Shown: positions 1 to 7,772, counted from the stretch's first letter. The stretch: 24,846 nucleotides of DNA from Paracoccaceae bacterium (GCA_021767525.1 JAASTF010000011.1:1-24846); one strand, 5' to 3'. Notes: generated by a model not told the origin, from the sequence alone. A program made the numbers and translations.

Positions 1-496
1 AAGAGGCGGCGATGATCGCCTTGGGCTGGGCGTCGTCGATGCGCACGGCCAGTTCATGCGCGGCAAATCCGCCGAAGACGACCGAGTGGATCGCGCCGAT
101 ACGCCCGCAGGCCAGCATCGCCTCGAGCGCCTCGGGCACCATGGGCATGTAGATGATGACGCGGTCGCCCTTTTCCACGCCCTTGGCGCGCAGGGCGCCG
201 GCCAGGCTGGCGACGCGGTTGCGCAGCTCGGCAAAGGTGATCTTGCGCACGGTGCCTGTGATCGGGCTGTCGTGGATGATGGCCACCTGGTTGCCGCGGC
301 CCTGTTCCACGTGGCGGTCGACCGCGTTCCAGCAGGTGTTCACCTTGGCGTCGGCGAACCATTCGTACATGTCGTTGCCCAGGTCGAACAGCGCCTTCGA
401 CGGCTTCTCATCCCAGTCGATCGCTTCGGCCGCCTTCATCCAGAAAGCTTCGGGGTTGTCCTGCCAGCTTTTGTAAACGTCTGCATAGGTGGTCAT
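1..496 (-). CDS. prpE: Propionate--CoA ligase PrpE, N-terminal part (runs off the left edge)
   Basis: AMP-forming acyl-CoA synthetase that activates propionate (and less well acetate) with ATP and CoA in the cytoplasm. About 165 N-terminal residues are visible, starting MTTYADVYKSWQDNPEAFW. The AcsA/PrpE N-terminal cap is followed by the hallmark stretches NAVDRHVE, GDRVIIYMPMVPEA and AIHSVVFGGF. The short spacing before the cap and the DSPITG segment look like alphaproteobacterial PrpE rather than AcsA, which normally has a longer leader. The adenylation core and the catalytic lysine lie outside the window. The ATG at 494-496 is preceded on the minus strand by GGAGGA with an 8-nt spacer, which fixes the start. 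The upstream gap carries several TTGCAAA boxes of the type bound by short-chain acyl-CoA regulators, which agrees with propionate use. Acetyl-CoA synthetase is the alternative. Confidence 0.86.
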   Translation of the reverse strand, partial: MTTYADVYKSWQDNPEAFWMKAAEAIDWDEKPSKALFDLGNDMYEWFADAKVNTCWNAVDRHVEQGRGNQVAIIHDSPITGTVRKITFAELRNRVASLAGALRAKGVEKGDRVIIYMPMVPEALEAMLACGRIGAIHSVVFGGFAAHELAVRIDDAQPKAIIAAS

Positions 497-615
497 GAAT
501 GTGGTCCTCCGTCCCTCGGGCGCGATGCGACGCGCAACCGTTGGACGATGGGATAGGGGACGGGGTGCCGTGGGGGCAAGCCTGCTTTGGCGCTAACGGA
601 CAGATGGCCGCACAA

Positions 616-716
616 AATTTGCAGAATTGCCGTAGAAGACCGTGCAAACTTTTGCAAAGGCTGCTTTCTTCGAGGGCCGCCCTGCGAAAATTCCGCATGA
701 TTGCAAATCTGCAAAC
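616..716. promoter_or_regulatory. Cluster of TTGCAAA boxes, candidate ScfR/PccR (RamB-like) operator
   Basis: Repeated TTGCAAA-type half-sites are visible: TTTGCA at 618-623 with TTGC at 627-630, GTGCAAAC at 642-649, the perfect palindrome TTTGCAAA at 651-658, ATTGCAAAT at 700-708 and CTGCAAAC at 709-716. They come in pairs with centres 8 or 10 bp apart. Short-chain acyl-CoA regulators of alphaproteobacteria (PccR type) and actinobacterial RamB are known to bind paired TTTGCAAA sequences; the spacing I recall for PccR is wider (4 nt between boxes, centres 12 bp apart). The cluster lies 120-220 bp upstream of the prpE start. That it controls prpE is inference; no regulator gene is in the window. 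Confidence 0.55.
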
Positions 717-763
717 TCATGCCAGCAAAGCATGGCGACGCGGATTCGGTGGCCAGGCCTGAT

Positions 764-784
764 TTCGACCTGTCCCATGTCGAA
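764..784. repeat. Short inverted repeat, possible operator
   Basis: TTCGAC at 764-769 and GTCGAA at 779-784 form perfect 6-bp arms around a 9-nt spacer, in the non-coding gap between prpE and maeB. The 15-bp centre-to-centre distance is compatible with a protein dimer site. No known regulator is recognised. Confidence 0.3.
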
Positions 785-829
785 TTCGCGTCAGACGTGA
801 TTTGCTTGCACAGCTTATGTTATGCGAGA

Positions 830-860
830 GGGCACGGCATGCTGCCGTGCCCTTTGTCTT
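830..860 (+). terminator. Perfect 10-bp hairpin with T-rich tail (terminator or attenuator-like)
   Basis: GGGCACGGCA (830-839) and TGCCGTGCCC (843-852) pair perfectly around a 3-nt loop and are followed on the plus strand by TTTGTCTT. This looks like a Rho-independent terminator for a plus-strand transcript, yet no protein gene precedes it on that strand. It ends only 17 nt before the ATG of a possible micro-ORF at 877. It may end a small RNA or act as a leader structure. Confidence 0.5.
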
Positions 861-876
861 GGGAAGGTGCGTTGCC

Positions 877-933
877 ATGGGCGACACCAAGAAAAAGCCG
901 GCTGAACCCGGCGCCAAACGCACCAAGAAATAA
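877..933 (+). CDS. Possible 18-aa lysine-rich small protein
   Basis: An ATG at 877 opens an 18-codon frame, MGDTKKKPAEPGAKRTKK, ending in TAA at 931-933. It is preceded by GGAAGG (862-867) with a 9-nt spacer, a good ribosome binding site. The product would be very basic (7 Lys and 1 Arg of 18) with no hydrophobic core, so it is probably disordered or binds nucleic acid if made. It sits between a 10-bp hairpin upstream and a GC-rich stem downstream, like a self-contained transcription unit. The frame is short enough to arise by chance, and I recognise no family. Confidence 0.35.
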   Translation: MGDTKKKPAEPGAKRTKK

Positions 934-951
934 CCGTCCCCGGAAACATGC

Positions 952-984
952 GTGCCGCCGTTCGCAAGGGCGGCGGCACCGCCC
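952..984. terminator. GC-rich stem-loop between the micro-ORF and maeB
   Basis: GTGCCGCCG (952-960) pairs perfectly with CGGCGGCAC (971-979) around a 10-nt loop. An alternative stem, GGGCGG (968-973) with CCGCCC (979-984), overlaps it and abuts the maeB stop codon. It lies where the minus-strand maeB transcript ends. There is no clear T-run on either strand, so termination by this element is inference. Confidence 0.4.
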
Positions 985-3264
985 TTAGCCGTAATGCGCC
1001 ACCGGCGTGCCCGCGATCGCGGCCATGTTCAGCAGGCCGCGCGCGGTGATGCCGGGGGTGACCACATGGGCGCGATTGCCCATGCCCATCAGGATCGGCC
1101 CCACCTCAAGCCCGCCGGACTTCATCTTCAGGATGTTGCGCACACCGCTGGCTGCGTCGGCATGGCCGAAGATCAGCACATTCGCCGCGCCCTGCATCCG
1201 GTTGCCGGGTAGCAGGCGTTCGCGCAAATCGGGGTCCAGCGCGACATCCACGTTCATTTCGCCCTCGTAGGCGAAATCGCGCGGCGCGCTGTCGAGAATG
1301 GCGATCGCATCGCGCAGCCGCTTGCCCGAGCCTTCGGCCTGGTTGCCGAACTGGCTTTGCGAGCAGAAGGCGACATTGGGTTCCAACCCGAAGCGGCGCA
1401 CGTGACGGGCCGCCCCGATGGCGATTTCGGCCAGGTTTTCGGGTGTGGGCAGCGAATAGACATGGGTGTCGGCGATAAAGAGCGGCCCGTCATCCAGGAT
1501 CATCATGCTGAGCGCGCCATGCGGGCGCAACTCGCCCCGACCCAGCACCTGGGACACGTAATTCAGGTGCCAGCGATACTCGCCGAAAGTGCCGCAGATC
1601 AGGCTGTCGGCCTCGCCCCGGTGGACCATGACCGCGCCGATAGCGGTGGTGTTGGTGCGCATGATGGCGCGGGCCAGGTCGGGGGTGACGCCGCGGCGGG
1701 CCATCAGCTCGTGATAGGTGCCCCAGTAATCGCGATAGCGGGGATCGTTTTCGGGGTTAACGATATGCAGATCACGGCCCGGCCGCACGGTCAGGCCAAA
1801 GCGTTCGCAGCGCTGTTCGATCACCTCGGGGCGGCCGATCAGGATGGGCTGCTCGGTGGTTTCTTCCAAGATCGCCTGGGCCGCGCGCAGCACCCGCTCG
1901 TCCTCGCCCTCGGCAAAGACGATGCGGCGGGCGGCGGTGGCGGCGGCCTCGAACACGGGGCGCATCAGGAGCGCGGATTTGAACACGCTGGCATTCAGGC
2001 CTTGTTTGTAAGCGTCGAAATCCGCGATCGGGCGGGTGGCTACGCCCGACTCCATCGCCGCCCGCGCCACGGCGGTCGACACCACGCCAGACAGGCGCGG
2101 ATCGAAGGGTTTGGGGATCAGGTAATCGGGCCCGAATGTCAGCTGCTCGCCGCGATAGGCAGCGGCGGCCTCGGCGCTGGTGGTCTGGCGGGCCAGCTCG
2201 GCTATGCCGTCGATACAGGCCAGTTGCATCTCGTCGTTGATCTCGGTCGCGCCCACGTCCAGCGCGCCGCGAAAGATGAAGGGGAAACACAGCACGTTGT
2301 TGACCTGGTTGGGAAAATCGCTGCGGCCGGTGGCGATGATCGCATTCGGCGCAACCTCGCGCACCTCGTCGGGCAGGATTTCCGGCGTCGGGTTGGCCAG
2401 GGCGAAGACGATGGGCCGGTCGGCCATCCTGGCGACCATGTCACGGGTCAGAACGCGCGGACCGGACAGGCCCAGGAACAGGTCGGCGCCGTCGATCACC
2501 TGATCGAGCGTGCGCAGATCGGTGTCTTGCGCATAGGCGGCCTTTTGCTCGGTCATGTCTTCGGTCCGGCCCTGGTAGACCAGCCCGTGAATGTCGCACA
2601 GCCACACGTTTTCGCGCCGCACGCCCATTTTCAGCAGCATGTTCAGGCAGGCGATGCCCGCGGCACCCCCGCCGGTGCTGACCACCTTGATATCTGCGAA
2701 ATCCTTTTTCGCCACGTGCAGTGCGTTCTTGGCCGCTGCCCCCACCACGATGGCAGTGCCGTGCTGATCGTCGTGAAAGACAGGGATGTTCATGCGTTCG
2801 CGGCAGATCTTTTCGACGACGAAGCAATCGGGCGATTTGATATCTTCCAGGTTGATGGCGCCGAAAGTGGGGCCCAGGGCGCAGACGATTTCGGCCAGCT
2901 TTTCGGGGTCGGGCTCGTCTATTTCCAGGTCGAAGCAATCGATGCCGGCAAAGTTCTTGAACAGGACGGCCTTGCCCTCCATGACCGGCTTGCTGGCCAG
3001 AGCGCCGATATTGCCAAGCCCCAGCACGGCCGAGCCGTTCGAGACGACCGCCACCAGATTGCCGCGCGCGGTGTACCGGCTGGCATTTGCGGGGTCGGCC
3101 ACGATCTCGGTGCAGGCCTCGGCCACGCCGGGCGAGTAGGCACGCGCCAGGTCGCGGCCATTGGCTAGCGGCTTGGTGGCCCGAATCTCAAGCTTTCCGG
3201 GTTTCGGGTGCTGGTGATAGAACAGCGCCGCCTCGCGCAGCAGGTCTTTGGGTGTTTCGGTCAT
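985..3264 (-). CDS. maeB: NADP-dependent malic enzyme with phosphotransacetylase-like C-terminal domain
   Basis: Oxidatively decarboxylates malate to pyruvate, making NADPH, in the cytoplasm. The 759 residues match the long MaeB form. The malic enzyme domain covers about residues 15-420, with RAYSPGVAEAC around Tyr43, the EGKAVLFK lysine near 98, the metal-site stretch FHDDQHGTA near 165 and the nucleotide-binding GGGAAGIACLNMLLKMG. A phosphotransacetylase-like domain follows from about 430 to the end (IVFAEGEDERVLRAA, TNTTAIGAVMVHRGEADSLICG). In MaeB proteins this tail is regulatory, sensing acetyl-CoA, rather than catalytic. The ATG at 3262-3264 has AAAGG 8 nt upstream. The gene stands alone, with a GC-rich stem after its stop. 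With prpE next door, it could return C4 acids made from propionate to pyruvate. Confidence 0.95.
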   Translation of the reverse strand: MTETPKDLLREAALFYHQHPKPGKLEIRATKPLANGRDLARAYSPGVAEACTEIVADPANASRYTARGNLVAVVSNGSAVLGLGNIGALASKPVMEGKAVLFKNFAGIDCFDLEIDEPDPEKLAEIVCALGPTFGAINLEDIKSPDCFVVEKICRERMNIPVFHDDQHGTAIVVGAAAKNALHVAKKDFADIKVVSTGGGAAGIACLNMLLKMGVRRENVWLCDIHGLVYQGRTEDMTEQKAAYAQDTDLRTLDQVIDGADLFLGLSGPRVLTRDMVARMADRPIVFALANPTPEILPDEVREVAPNAIIATGRSDFPNQVNNVLCFPFIFRGALDVGATEINDEMQLACIDGIAELARQTTSAEAAAAYRGEQLTFGPDYLIPKPFDPRLSGVVSTAVARAAMESGVATRPIADFDAYKQGLNASVFKSALLMRPVFEAAATAARRIVFAEGEDERVLRAAQAILEETTEQPILIGRPEVIEQRCERFGLTVRPGRDLHIVNPENDPRYRDYWGTYHELMARRGVTPDLARAIMRTNTTAIGAVMVHRGEADSLICGTFGEYRWHLNYVSQVLGRGELRPHGALSMMILDDGPLFIADTHVYSLPTPENLAEIAIGAARHVRRFGLEPNVAFCSQSQFGNQAEGSGKRLRDAIAILDSAPRDFAYEGEMNVDVALDPDLRERLLPGNRMQGAANVLIFGHADAASGVRNILKMKSGGLEVGPILMGMGNRAHVVTPGITARGLLNMAAIAGTPVAHYG

Positions 3265-3396
3265 CGCATGGGCCTTTGGGAATTTTGTTCAACATTAAAC
3301 CATCTGGGCGGCCGGGGGAAGATGCCGCAAAGCGGTGGCCCGGAGATGCGGCGGGGCCGTGCCGCGCGGACGGTCGCGGATGACGCAAGCCCCCCC

Positions 3397-3425
3397 TTGC
3401 ATTCGCGCGCCTGTGGCTTGATCCT
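3397..3425 (+). promoter_or_regulatory. Possible promoter of the cdd operon
   Basis: TTGCAT (3397-3402) and GATCCT (3420-3425) are separated by 17 bp, about 30 bp before the cdd ATG. The -35 is fair and the -10 is poor. The placement, just ahead of the first gene of a plus-strand operon and in the divergent gap with maeB, is the main support. Confidence 0.25.
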
Positions 3426-3455
3426 GACGCTCCACCTGTTCAGGAAGGATGACCG

Positions 3456-3854
3456 ATGGATCTGAAATCCGCCGCGCGCGCCGTGCGCGAAAACGCCTAT
3501 GCTCCCTATTCGCATTACAAAGTGGGGGCCGCCGTGCGCGGGGCCTCGGGCCTGATCTATGCGGGGTGCAATGTCGAAAACGTGGCCTATCCCGAAGGCA
3601 CCTGCGCCGAGGCAGGCGCCATCGCCGCAATGGTGGCCGCCGGCGAAACCGAAATCACCGAGGTCTGCGTGATCGCCGACAGCCCTACGCCCGCCTCGCC
3701 CTGCGGTGGCTGCCGTCAGAAACTGGCCGAATTCGCGCGCGGAGAGGTCACCGTCCTGCTTGCCACGATCGACGGGCCCGAGCAGATGGTCACCGTGGCC
3801 GATCTGCTGCCCGGGGCCTTTGCCACATCGCATATGGGGCGAGACGGGGCCTGA
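3456..3854 (+). CDS. cdd: Cytidine deaminase
   Basis: Zinc hydrolase that deaminates cytidine and deoxycytidine to uridine and deoxyuridine. The 132 residues are the usual size of the homotetrameric class. Catalytic motifs are complete: TCAEAGAI gives Cys50 (zinc) and Glu52 (proton shuttle), and PCGGCRQ gives Cys83 and Cys86 (zinc). The substrate-side motif CNVENVAYPEG is at 38-48. The ATG at 3456 follows GGAAGG (3443-3448) with a 7-nt spacer. It is the first gene of a compact operon and ends 3 bp before deoA. Its product feeds the next enzyme, which cleaves pyrimidine nucleosides. Confidence 0.95.
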   Translation: MDLKSAARAVRENAYAPYSHYKVGAAVRGASGLIYAGCNVENVAYPEGTCAEAGAIAAMVAAGETEITEVCVIADSPTPASPCGGCRQKLAEFARGEVTVLLATIDGPEQMVTVADLLPGAFATSHMGRDGA

Positions 3855-3857
3855 GCA

Positions 3858-5165
3858 ATGGATGCGCGCGCCATCATCGCCCGGGTGCGGGACAAGCGCC
3901 CTGTCACGCCCGAGGCCCTGCGCTGGTTCGCGCAGGGGCTGGCCGATCACGGCGTCAGCGACGCGCAGGCCGGGGCGTTCGCGATGGCGGTGCTGCTGAA
4001 CGGCCTGGACGAGGCGGGCCGGGTGGCGCTGACGCTGGCGATGCGCGAGTCGGGCGACGTTCTGCGCTGGGCGCTGGACCGGCCTGTGATCGACAAGCAT
4101 TCGACCGGGGGCGTGGGCGATTGCGTCAGCCTGGTTCTTGCGCCGGCGCTGGCGGCCTGCGGTGCGGCGGTGCCGATGATCTCGGGCCGCGGGCTGGGCC
4201 ACACGGGCGGCACGCTGGACAAGCTTGAGGCGATCCCGGGTTTTACCACCGATCTGGACGAGGGCCGGCTGCGCGCCGTGGTCGATCAGGCCGGCTGCGC
4301 CATCGTGGCGGCCAGCGCGCATATCGCGCCTGCCGACAAGCGGCTTTATGCCGTGCGCGACGTGACCGCGACGGTGGAAAGCCTGGATCTGATCACCGCC
4401 TCGATCCTGTCGAAAAAACTGGCAGCGGGGCTTGAGGGGCTGGTGCTGGACGTGAAAACCGGCTCGGGCGCGTTCATGAAATCGGTGGACGAGGCGCGCG
4501 CGCTGGCCCGCGCCCTGGTCGATACGGCCAACAGCGCGGGCTGCCCGACCTCGGCCCTGATCACCGACATGGATCAGCCGTTGGCCCCAGATCTGGGCAA
4601 CGCGGTCGAAGTGGCGGCCTCGATGCGCGTGCTGACGGGCCGGGCGCGGGGGCGGCTTTACGATCTGACCGTCGCGCTGGGGGCCGAGGCCTTGGTGCAG
4701 GCAGGCCTGGCGCATAATGCGCAGGCCGGGGCACGGGCGCTGGCCCAGGCCATCGACAGTGGCGCGGCGGCGCAAGCGATGGGCCGAATGGTGGCCGCCC
4801 AGGGCGGACCACTGGCCTTTGTCGAGGAATGGGCCCGCTTTCTGCCCGAGGCCCCGGTGATCCGCGAAGTGCCCGCGCCTGCGTCCGGATACATCACCGC
4901 GATGGATGGCGAGGCGCTGGGTCTTGCCGTGGTCGCGCTGGGTGGTGGACGGCAGGTCGAAACCGACCGCGTGGACCCGGCTGTGGGCCTGACCGATGTG
5001 CTGGGCCTTGGCGCGAAGGTCGAGAAAGGCCAGCCGCTGGCCCGCGTCCACGCGGCGCGCGAAGACGCCGCAGATGCCGCGCTGCGCGCCGTTCAGGCGG
5101 CGATCACGCTGGGCGATGCGGCGCCTGATCCCCGGCCGCTGGTGATCGAAAGGGTGGGGGCATGA
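3858..5165 (+). CDS. deoA: Thymidine phosphorylase
   Basis: Reversibly phosphorolyses thymidine and deoxyuridine to the base and 2-deoxyribose-1-phosphate. The 435 residues fit the bacterial DeoA length. Visible motifs are the phosphate-binding KHSTGGVGD at 80-88 and the family signature running from SGRGLGHTGG to LDKLE at about 109-124. A C-terminal alpha/beta domain follows, with PASGYITAMDGEALG and EKGQPLARVHA. The gene begins 3 bp after cdd and its TGA overlaps the deoB ATG as ATGA (5162-5165), so translation is probably coupled. Pyrimidine-nucleoside phosphorylase (Pdp) is related, but the sequence is closest in feel to DeoA. Confidence 0.94.
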   Translation: MDARAIIARVRDKRPVTPEALRWFAQGLADHGVSDAQAGAFAMAVLLNGLDEAGRVALTLAMRESGDVLRWALDRPVIDKHSTGGVGDCVSLVLAPALAACGAAVPMISGRGLGHTGGTLDKLEAIPGFTTDLDEGRLRAVVDQAGCAIVAASAHIAPADKRLYAVRDVTATVESLDLITASILSKKLAAGLEGLVLDVKTGSGAFMKSVDEARALARALVDTANSAGCPTSALITDMDQPLAPDLGNAVEVAASMRVLTGRARGRLYDLTVALGAEALVQAGLAHNAQAGARALAQAIDSGAAAQAMGRMVAAQGGPLAFVEEWARFLPEAPVIREVPAPASGYITAMDGEALGLAVVALGGGRQVETDRVDPAVGLTDVLGLGAKVEKGQPLARVHAAREDAADAALRAVQAAITLGDAAPDPRPLVIERVGA

Positions 5166-6370
5166 CCCGCGCCTTCCTGGTGGTGCTCGATTCCGTGGGC
5201 ATCGGCGGCGCGCCCGATGCGGGGCAGTTTTTCAACGGCGATAGGCCCGACACGGGCGCCAACACGCTGGCCCATATCGCGAAAGCCTGCGCCGAGGGGC
5301 GTGCCGATCAAGGGCGCAGCGGCCCGTTGCGGATGCCGGTGCTTGACCAACTGGGGCTTGGGGCGGCGATCGAACTTGCCAGCGGTGCAAAGGCGCCCGG
5401 TCTTGGCGCTGCGCCGCAGGGGGTGTGGGGCGCGGCGACCGAGGTTAGCCCGGGCAAGGACACGCCATCGGGGCATTGGGAACTGGCGGGCGTCCCGGTG
5501 CCGTGGGACTGGCATTACTTTCCCGACACGCAACCGTCCTTTCCGCCCGAACTGTCGGCGGCGGTGGCGCGCGCGGCGGGCACCGATGGTATCCTGGGCA
5601 ATTGCCACGCCAGCGGCACCGAAATCGTTGAGCGACTGGGGGCCCAGCATCTGCGCACGGGTTGGCCCATCTGCTATACTTCTGCCGACAGCGTGTTCCA
5701 GATCGCCGCGCATGAACAGGCGTTCGGCCTGGACCGTTTGCTGGATTTGTGCCGCGCCGTCGCGCCGATGTTGCACAGGATGCGCGTGGGCCGGGTGATC
5801 GCGCGGCCTTTCGTCGGCACCGAAGGCGATTTCACCCGCACCGGCAACCGCCGCGATTTCGCGATCGAACCACCTGCGCCCACCTTGTGCGACTGGGTGT
5901 CGGGCGCGGGGCGTTCGGTGCATGGGGTCGGCAAGATCGGCGATATCTTCTCGATGCGCGGTATCTCGGACGTGGTCAAGGGCAGCGATGCCAAGTTGAT
6001 GGATCACCTGTCGCGCCTGGTGGACGAGGCCGAAGACGGCAGCCTGACCTTTGCCAATTTTGTCGAATTCGACAGCCTCTATGGCCACCGCCGCGACATC
6101 GCCGGCTATGCCCGGCATCTGGAATGGGCCGATGCGCGGCTGGGCACGATCATCGCGCGGCTGCGCCCGGGCGATCTGCTGCTGGTCACCGCCGATCACG
6201 GCAACGACCCCAGTTGGAGCGGCACCGACCACACGCGCGAACGCGTGCCGGTGTTGGGTGCGGGGCTGGGCGCACGCGCGGTGGGGCAGGTGGCGTTTGC
6301 CGATGTGGCGGCCAGCATCGCGGCCCATCTGCGCGTGCCTGCGCAGGGACCGGGGAAAAGCTTCCTATGA
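5162..6370 (+). CDS. deoB: Phosphopentomutase
   Basis: Manganese enzyme of the alkaline phosphatase superfamily. It moves phosphate from C1 to C5 of (deoxy)ribose, so that sugar released by DeoA can enter central metabolism. The 402 residues match DeoB. Visible sites: metal Asp10 in VVLDSVGIGGAPD, the phosphorylated Thr101 in PGKDTPSGHWE, the cap region in between and after, and the second metal set in VTADHGNDPSW and TDHTRERVP. It overlaps deoA by ATGA at its start and the adenosine deaminase gene by ATGA (6367-6370) at its end, so all three should be made from one message. The usual next enzyme, DeoC aldolase, is not in this window. Confidence 0.95.
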   Translation: MTRAFLVVLDSVGIGGAPDAGQFFNGDRPDTGANTLAHIAKACAEGRADQGRSGPLRMPVLDQLGLGAAIELASGAKAPGLGAAPQGVWGAATEVSPGKDTPSGHWELAGVPVPWDWHYFPDTQPSFPPELSAAVARAAGTDGILGNCHASGTEIVERLGAQHLRTGWPICYTSADSVFQIAAHEQAFGLDRLLDLCRAVAPMLHRMRVGRVIARPFVGTEGDFTRTGNRRDFAIEPPAPTLCDWVSGAGRSVHGVGKIGDIFSMRGISDVVKGSDAKLMDHLSRLVDEAEDGSLTFANFVEFDSLYGHRRDIAGYARHLEWADARLGTIIARLRPGDLLLVTADHGNDPSWSGTDHTRERVPVLGAGLGARAVGQVAFADVAASIAAHLRVPAQGPGKSFL

Positions 6371-7356
6371 GTTGGCAAGAGATACCCAAGCTGGAATTGC
6401 ATCTGCACCTGGAAGGCGCCGCGCCGCCGGCCTTTATCCGGGGTCTGGCGCAGGAAAAATCGGTGAACCTGTCGGGCGTTTTCGACGCGCAGGGCAATTA
6501 TGCCTATCGCGATTTCGCCCATTTCCTGCAGGTTTACGAGGCCGCAACCAGCGTCTTGCGCAGCCCCGAGGATTACGCCCGCCTGCTGACCGAGGTGCTG
6601 GCGCAGCAGGCCGAGGACGGCGTCATTTACACCGAGCATTTCCTGTCCCCCGATTTCTGCGGCAGGCGCGACCTGTCGGCCTGGCGCGAGTACCTGGCCG
6701 CGATGCAAGAGGTGGCAGGGCAGGCCGAGGCGCAGCATGGCATCATCCTGCGCGGCGTTGTCACCTGCATCCGCCATTTTGGCCCCGACGCGGCGCGTGA
6801 AACCGCGCTTTGCGCGGCGGAAACGGCGGGCGATTTCGTCGTCGGCTTCGGCATGGGCGGCGACGAAACCAGGGGGCGGCAGGGCGATTTCGCCTGGGGC
6901 TTTGATTGCGCGCGCGAGGCGGGGCTGGGCCTGACCACCCATGCGGGCGAGTTCGGCGGCGCGGACTCGGTGCGCCAGGCGCTGGACGATCTGCGCGTGG
7001 ACCGCATCGGGCACGGTGTGCGCGCCATCGAAGATCCCGCGCTGGTCGAGCGGCTGGCCGCGTCGGGCACTGTGTTGGAGGTTTGCCCGGGCTCGAACCT
7101 GGGCTTGGGTCTTTACCCGCAGATGCGCGCCCACCCGATCGAGCGGTTGCGCGCGGCGGGCGTGCCCGTGACCGTCAGCACCGATGACCCGCCGTTCTTT
7201 CGCACCACGATGACGCGCGAATACGAGGCGCTGGAACGCGCGTTCGATTGGGGCGAGGGGCAGTTTCACGCCCTGGCGCAGACGGCCCTGGCGGCGGCGT
7301 TTTGCGATGACGAAACCCGCAAGGCGCTGGCAAAGCGGCTGACGCCTGACGGTTAA
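6367..7356 (+). CDS. add: Adenosine deaminase
   Basis: Zinc amidohydrolase that converts (deoxy)adenosine to (deoxy)inosine. The 329 residues match the bacterial ADA length. The metal and catalytic residues are all present: HLHLEG (His12, His14), THAGE (His192, Glu195), RIGHG with His216, and STDDPPFF (Asp273, Asp274). The ATG start is fixed by the ATGA overlap with deoB. Adenine deaminase and aminodeoxyfutalosine deaminase share this fold, but placement at the end of a cdd-deoA-deoB operon favours nucleoside salvage. The TAA (7354-7356) is interlocked with the stop codon of the convergent GFA gene in a shared TTAA. Confidence 0.92.
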   Translation: MSWQEIPKLELHLHLEGAAPPAFIRGLAQEKSVNLSGVFDAQGNYAYRDFAHFLQVYEAATSVLRSPEDYARLLTEVLAQQAEDGVIYTEHFLSPDFCGRRDLSAWREYLAAMQEVAGQAEAQHGIILRGVVTCIRHFGPDAARETALCAAETAGDFVVGFGMGGDETRGRQGDFAWGFDCAREAGLGLTTHAGEFGGADSVRQALDDLRVDRIGHGVRAIEDPALVERLAASGTVLEVCPGSNLGLGLYPQMRAHPIERLRAAGVPVTVSTDDPPFFRTTMTREYEALERAFDWGEGQFHALAQTALAAAFCDDETRKALAKRLTPDG

Positions 7357-7718
7357 TCCCGTCGGTGGCTGCGCAGGGCGGGCATCGGCGGCAGCCAGCT
7401 TTCGCGCCGGTCGGTCCACAGCTCGTAGGTGGGGGCGAACTGGTCGGGCGTATCCAGCGCGCCCAGGTGCAGCTCGACCTCGTCACCGCTGATCGCAAAG
7501 ACGGAACTGCCGCAGCGGGGGCAGAAATGCCGGCCTTCATAACTGTGTGTCGCGCCCGAAATCTCGACCTGCGCCCGGTCGAAAATGGCGGCGGCAAAGA
7601 ACACCGCGCCGTGATGCTTGCGGCAATCCAGGCAATGGCACAGGCCCACCCGGTCGGGCGCGCCTCTGGCGGTGATCCGCACGTCGGCGCACAGGCAGCC
7701 TGCGGTAACGGTGGTCAT
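7353..7718 (-). CDS. GFA/CENP-V family zinc-binding protein
   Basis: A 121-residue single-domain protein of the glutathione-dependent formaldehyde-activating enzyme (GFA) fold. Zinc ligands are visible in order: GCLCADVRI (CxC), LCHCLDCRKHHG (CxCxxC) and FCPRCGSSVF (CxxC), the complete family pattern. Many such proteins have no proven substrate, and the glutathione/formaldehyde role of the founder should not be assumed. The ATG at 7716-7718 has AAGGAGA with an 8-nt spacer upstream. The frame stays open further upstream but lacks a better start. The gene is divergent from upp and convergent with add, with overlapping stop codons, so it is probably unrelated in function to the salvage genes. 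Confidence 0.88.
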   Translation of the reverse strand: MTTVTAGCLCADVRITARGAPDRVGLCHCLDCRKHHGAVFFAAAIFDRAQVEISGATHSYEGRHFCPRCGSSVFAISGDEVELHLGALDTPDQFAPTYELWTDRRESWLPPMPALRSHRRD

Positions 7719-7744
7719 CTGCGCTGTCTCCTTTTTTGCGCGGT

Positions 7745-7772
7745 TTGCAAGCGCGCGCCGCTGCGCTATCAC
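7745..7772 (+). promoter_or_regulatory. Candidate sigma-70-type promoter for upp
   Basis: TTGCAA (7745-7750) and TATCAC (7767-7772) are spaced by 16 bp in the GFA-upp divergent gap. A transcript from here would begin near 7779, which makes the ATG at 7779 too close to the 5' end and supports the ATG at 7800 as the upp start. Confidence 0.4.

Noticed and set aside
1..496. Calling the left-edge gene acetyl-CoA synthetase (acs)
   Set aside because: The N-terminus is shorter and closer to alphaproteobacterial PrpE, and the upstream TTGCAAA boxes suit propionate control; it is kept only as an alternative.
1357..3168. Plus-strand open frame of 603 codons opposite maeB
   Set aside because: Antisense shadow of a fully motif-supported malic enzyme; low-complexity composition without a recognisable fold.
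3261..5051. Minus-strand open frame of 596 codons opposite cdd and deoA
   Set aside because: Covers two well-supported salvage genes on the other strand and has shadow composition.
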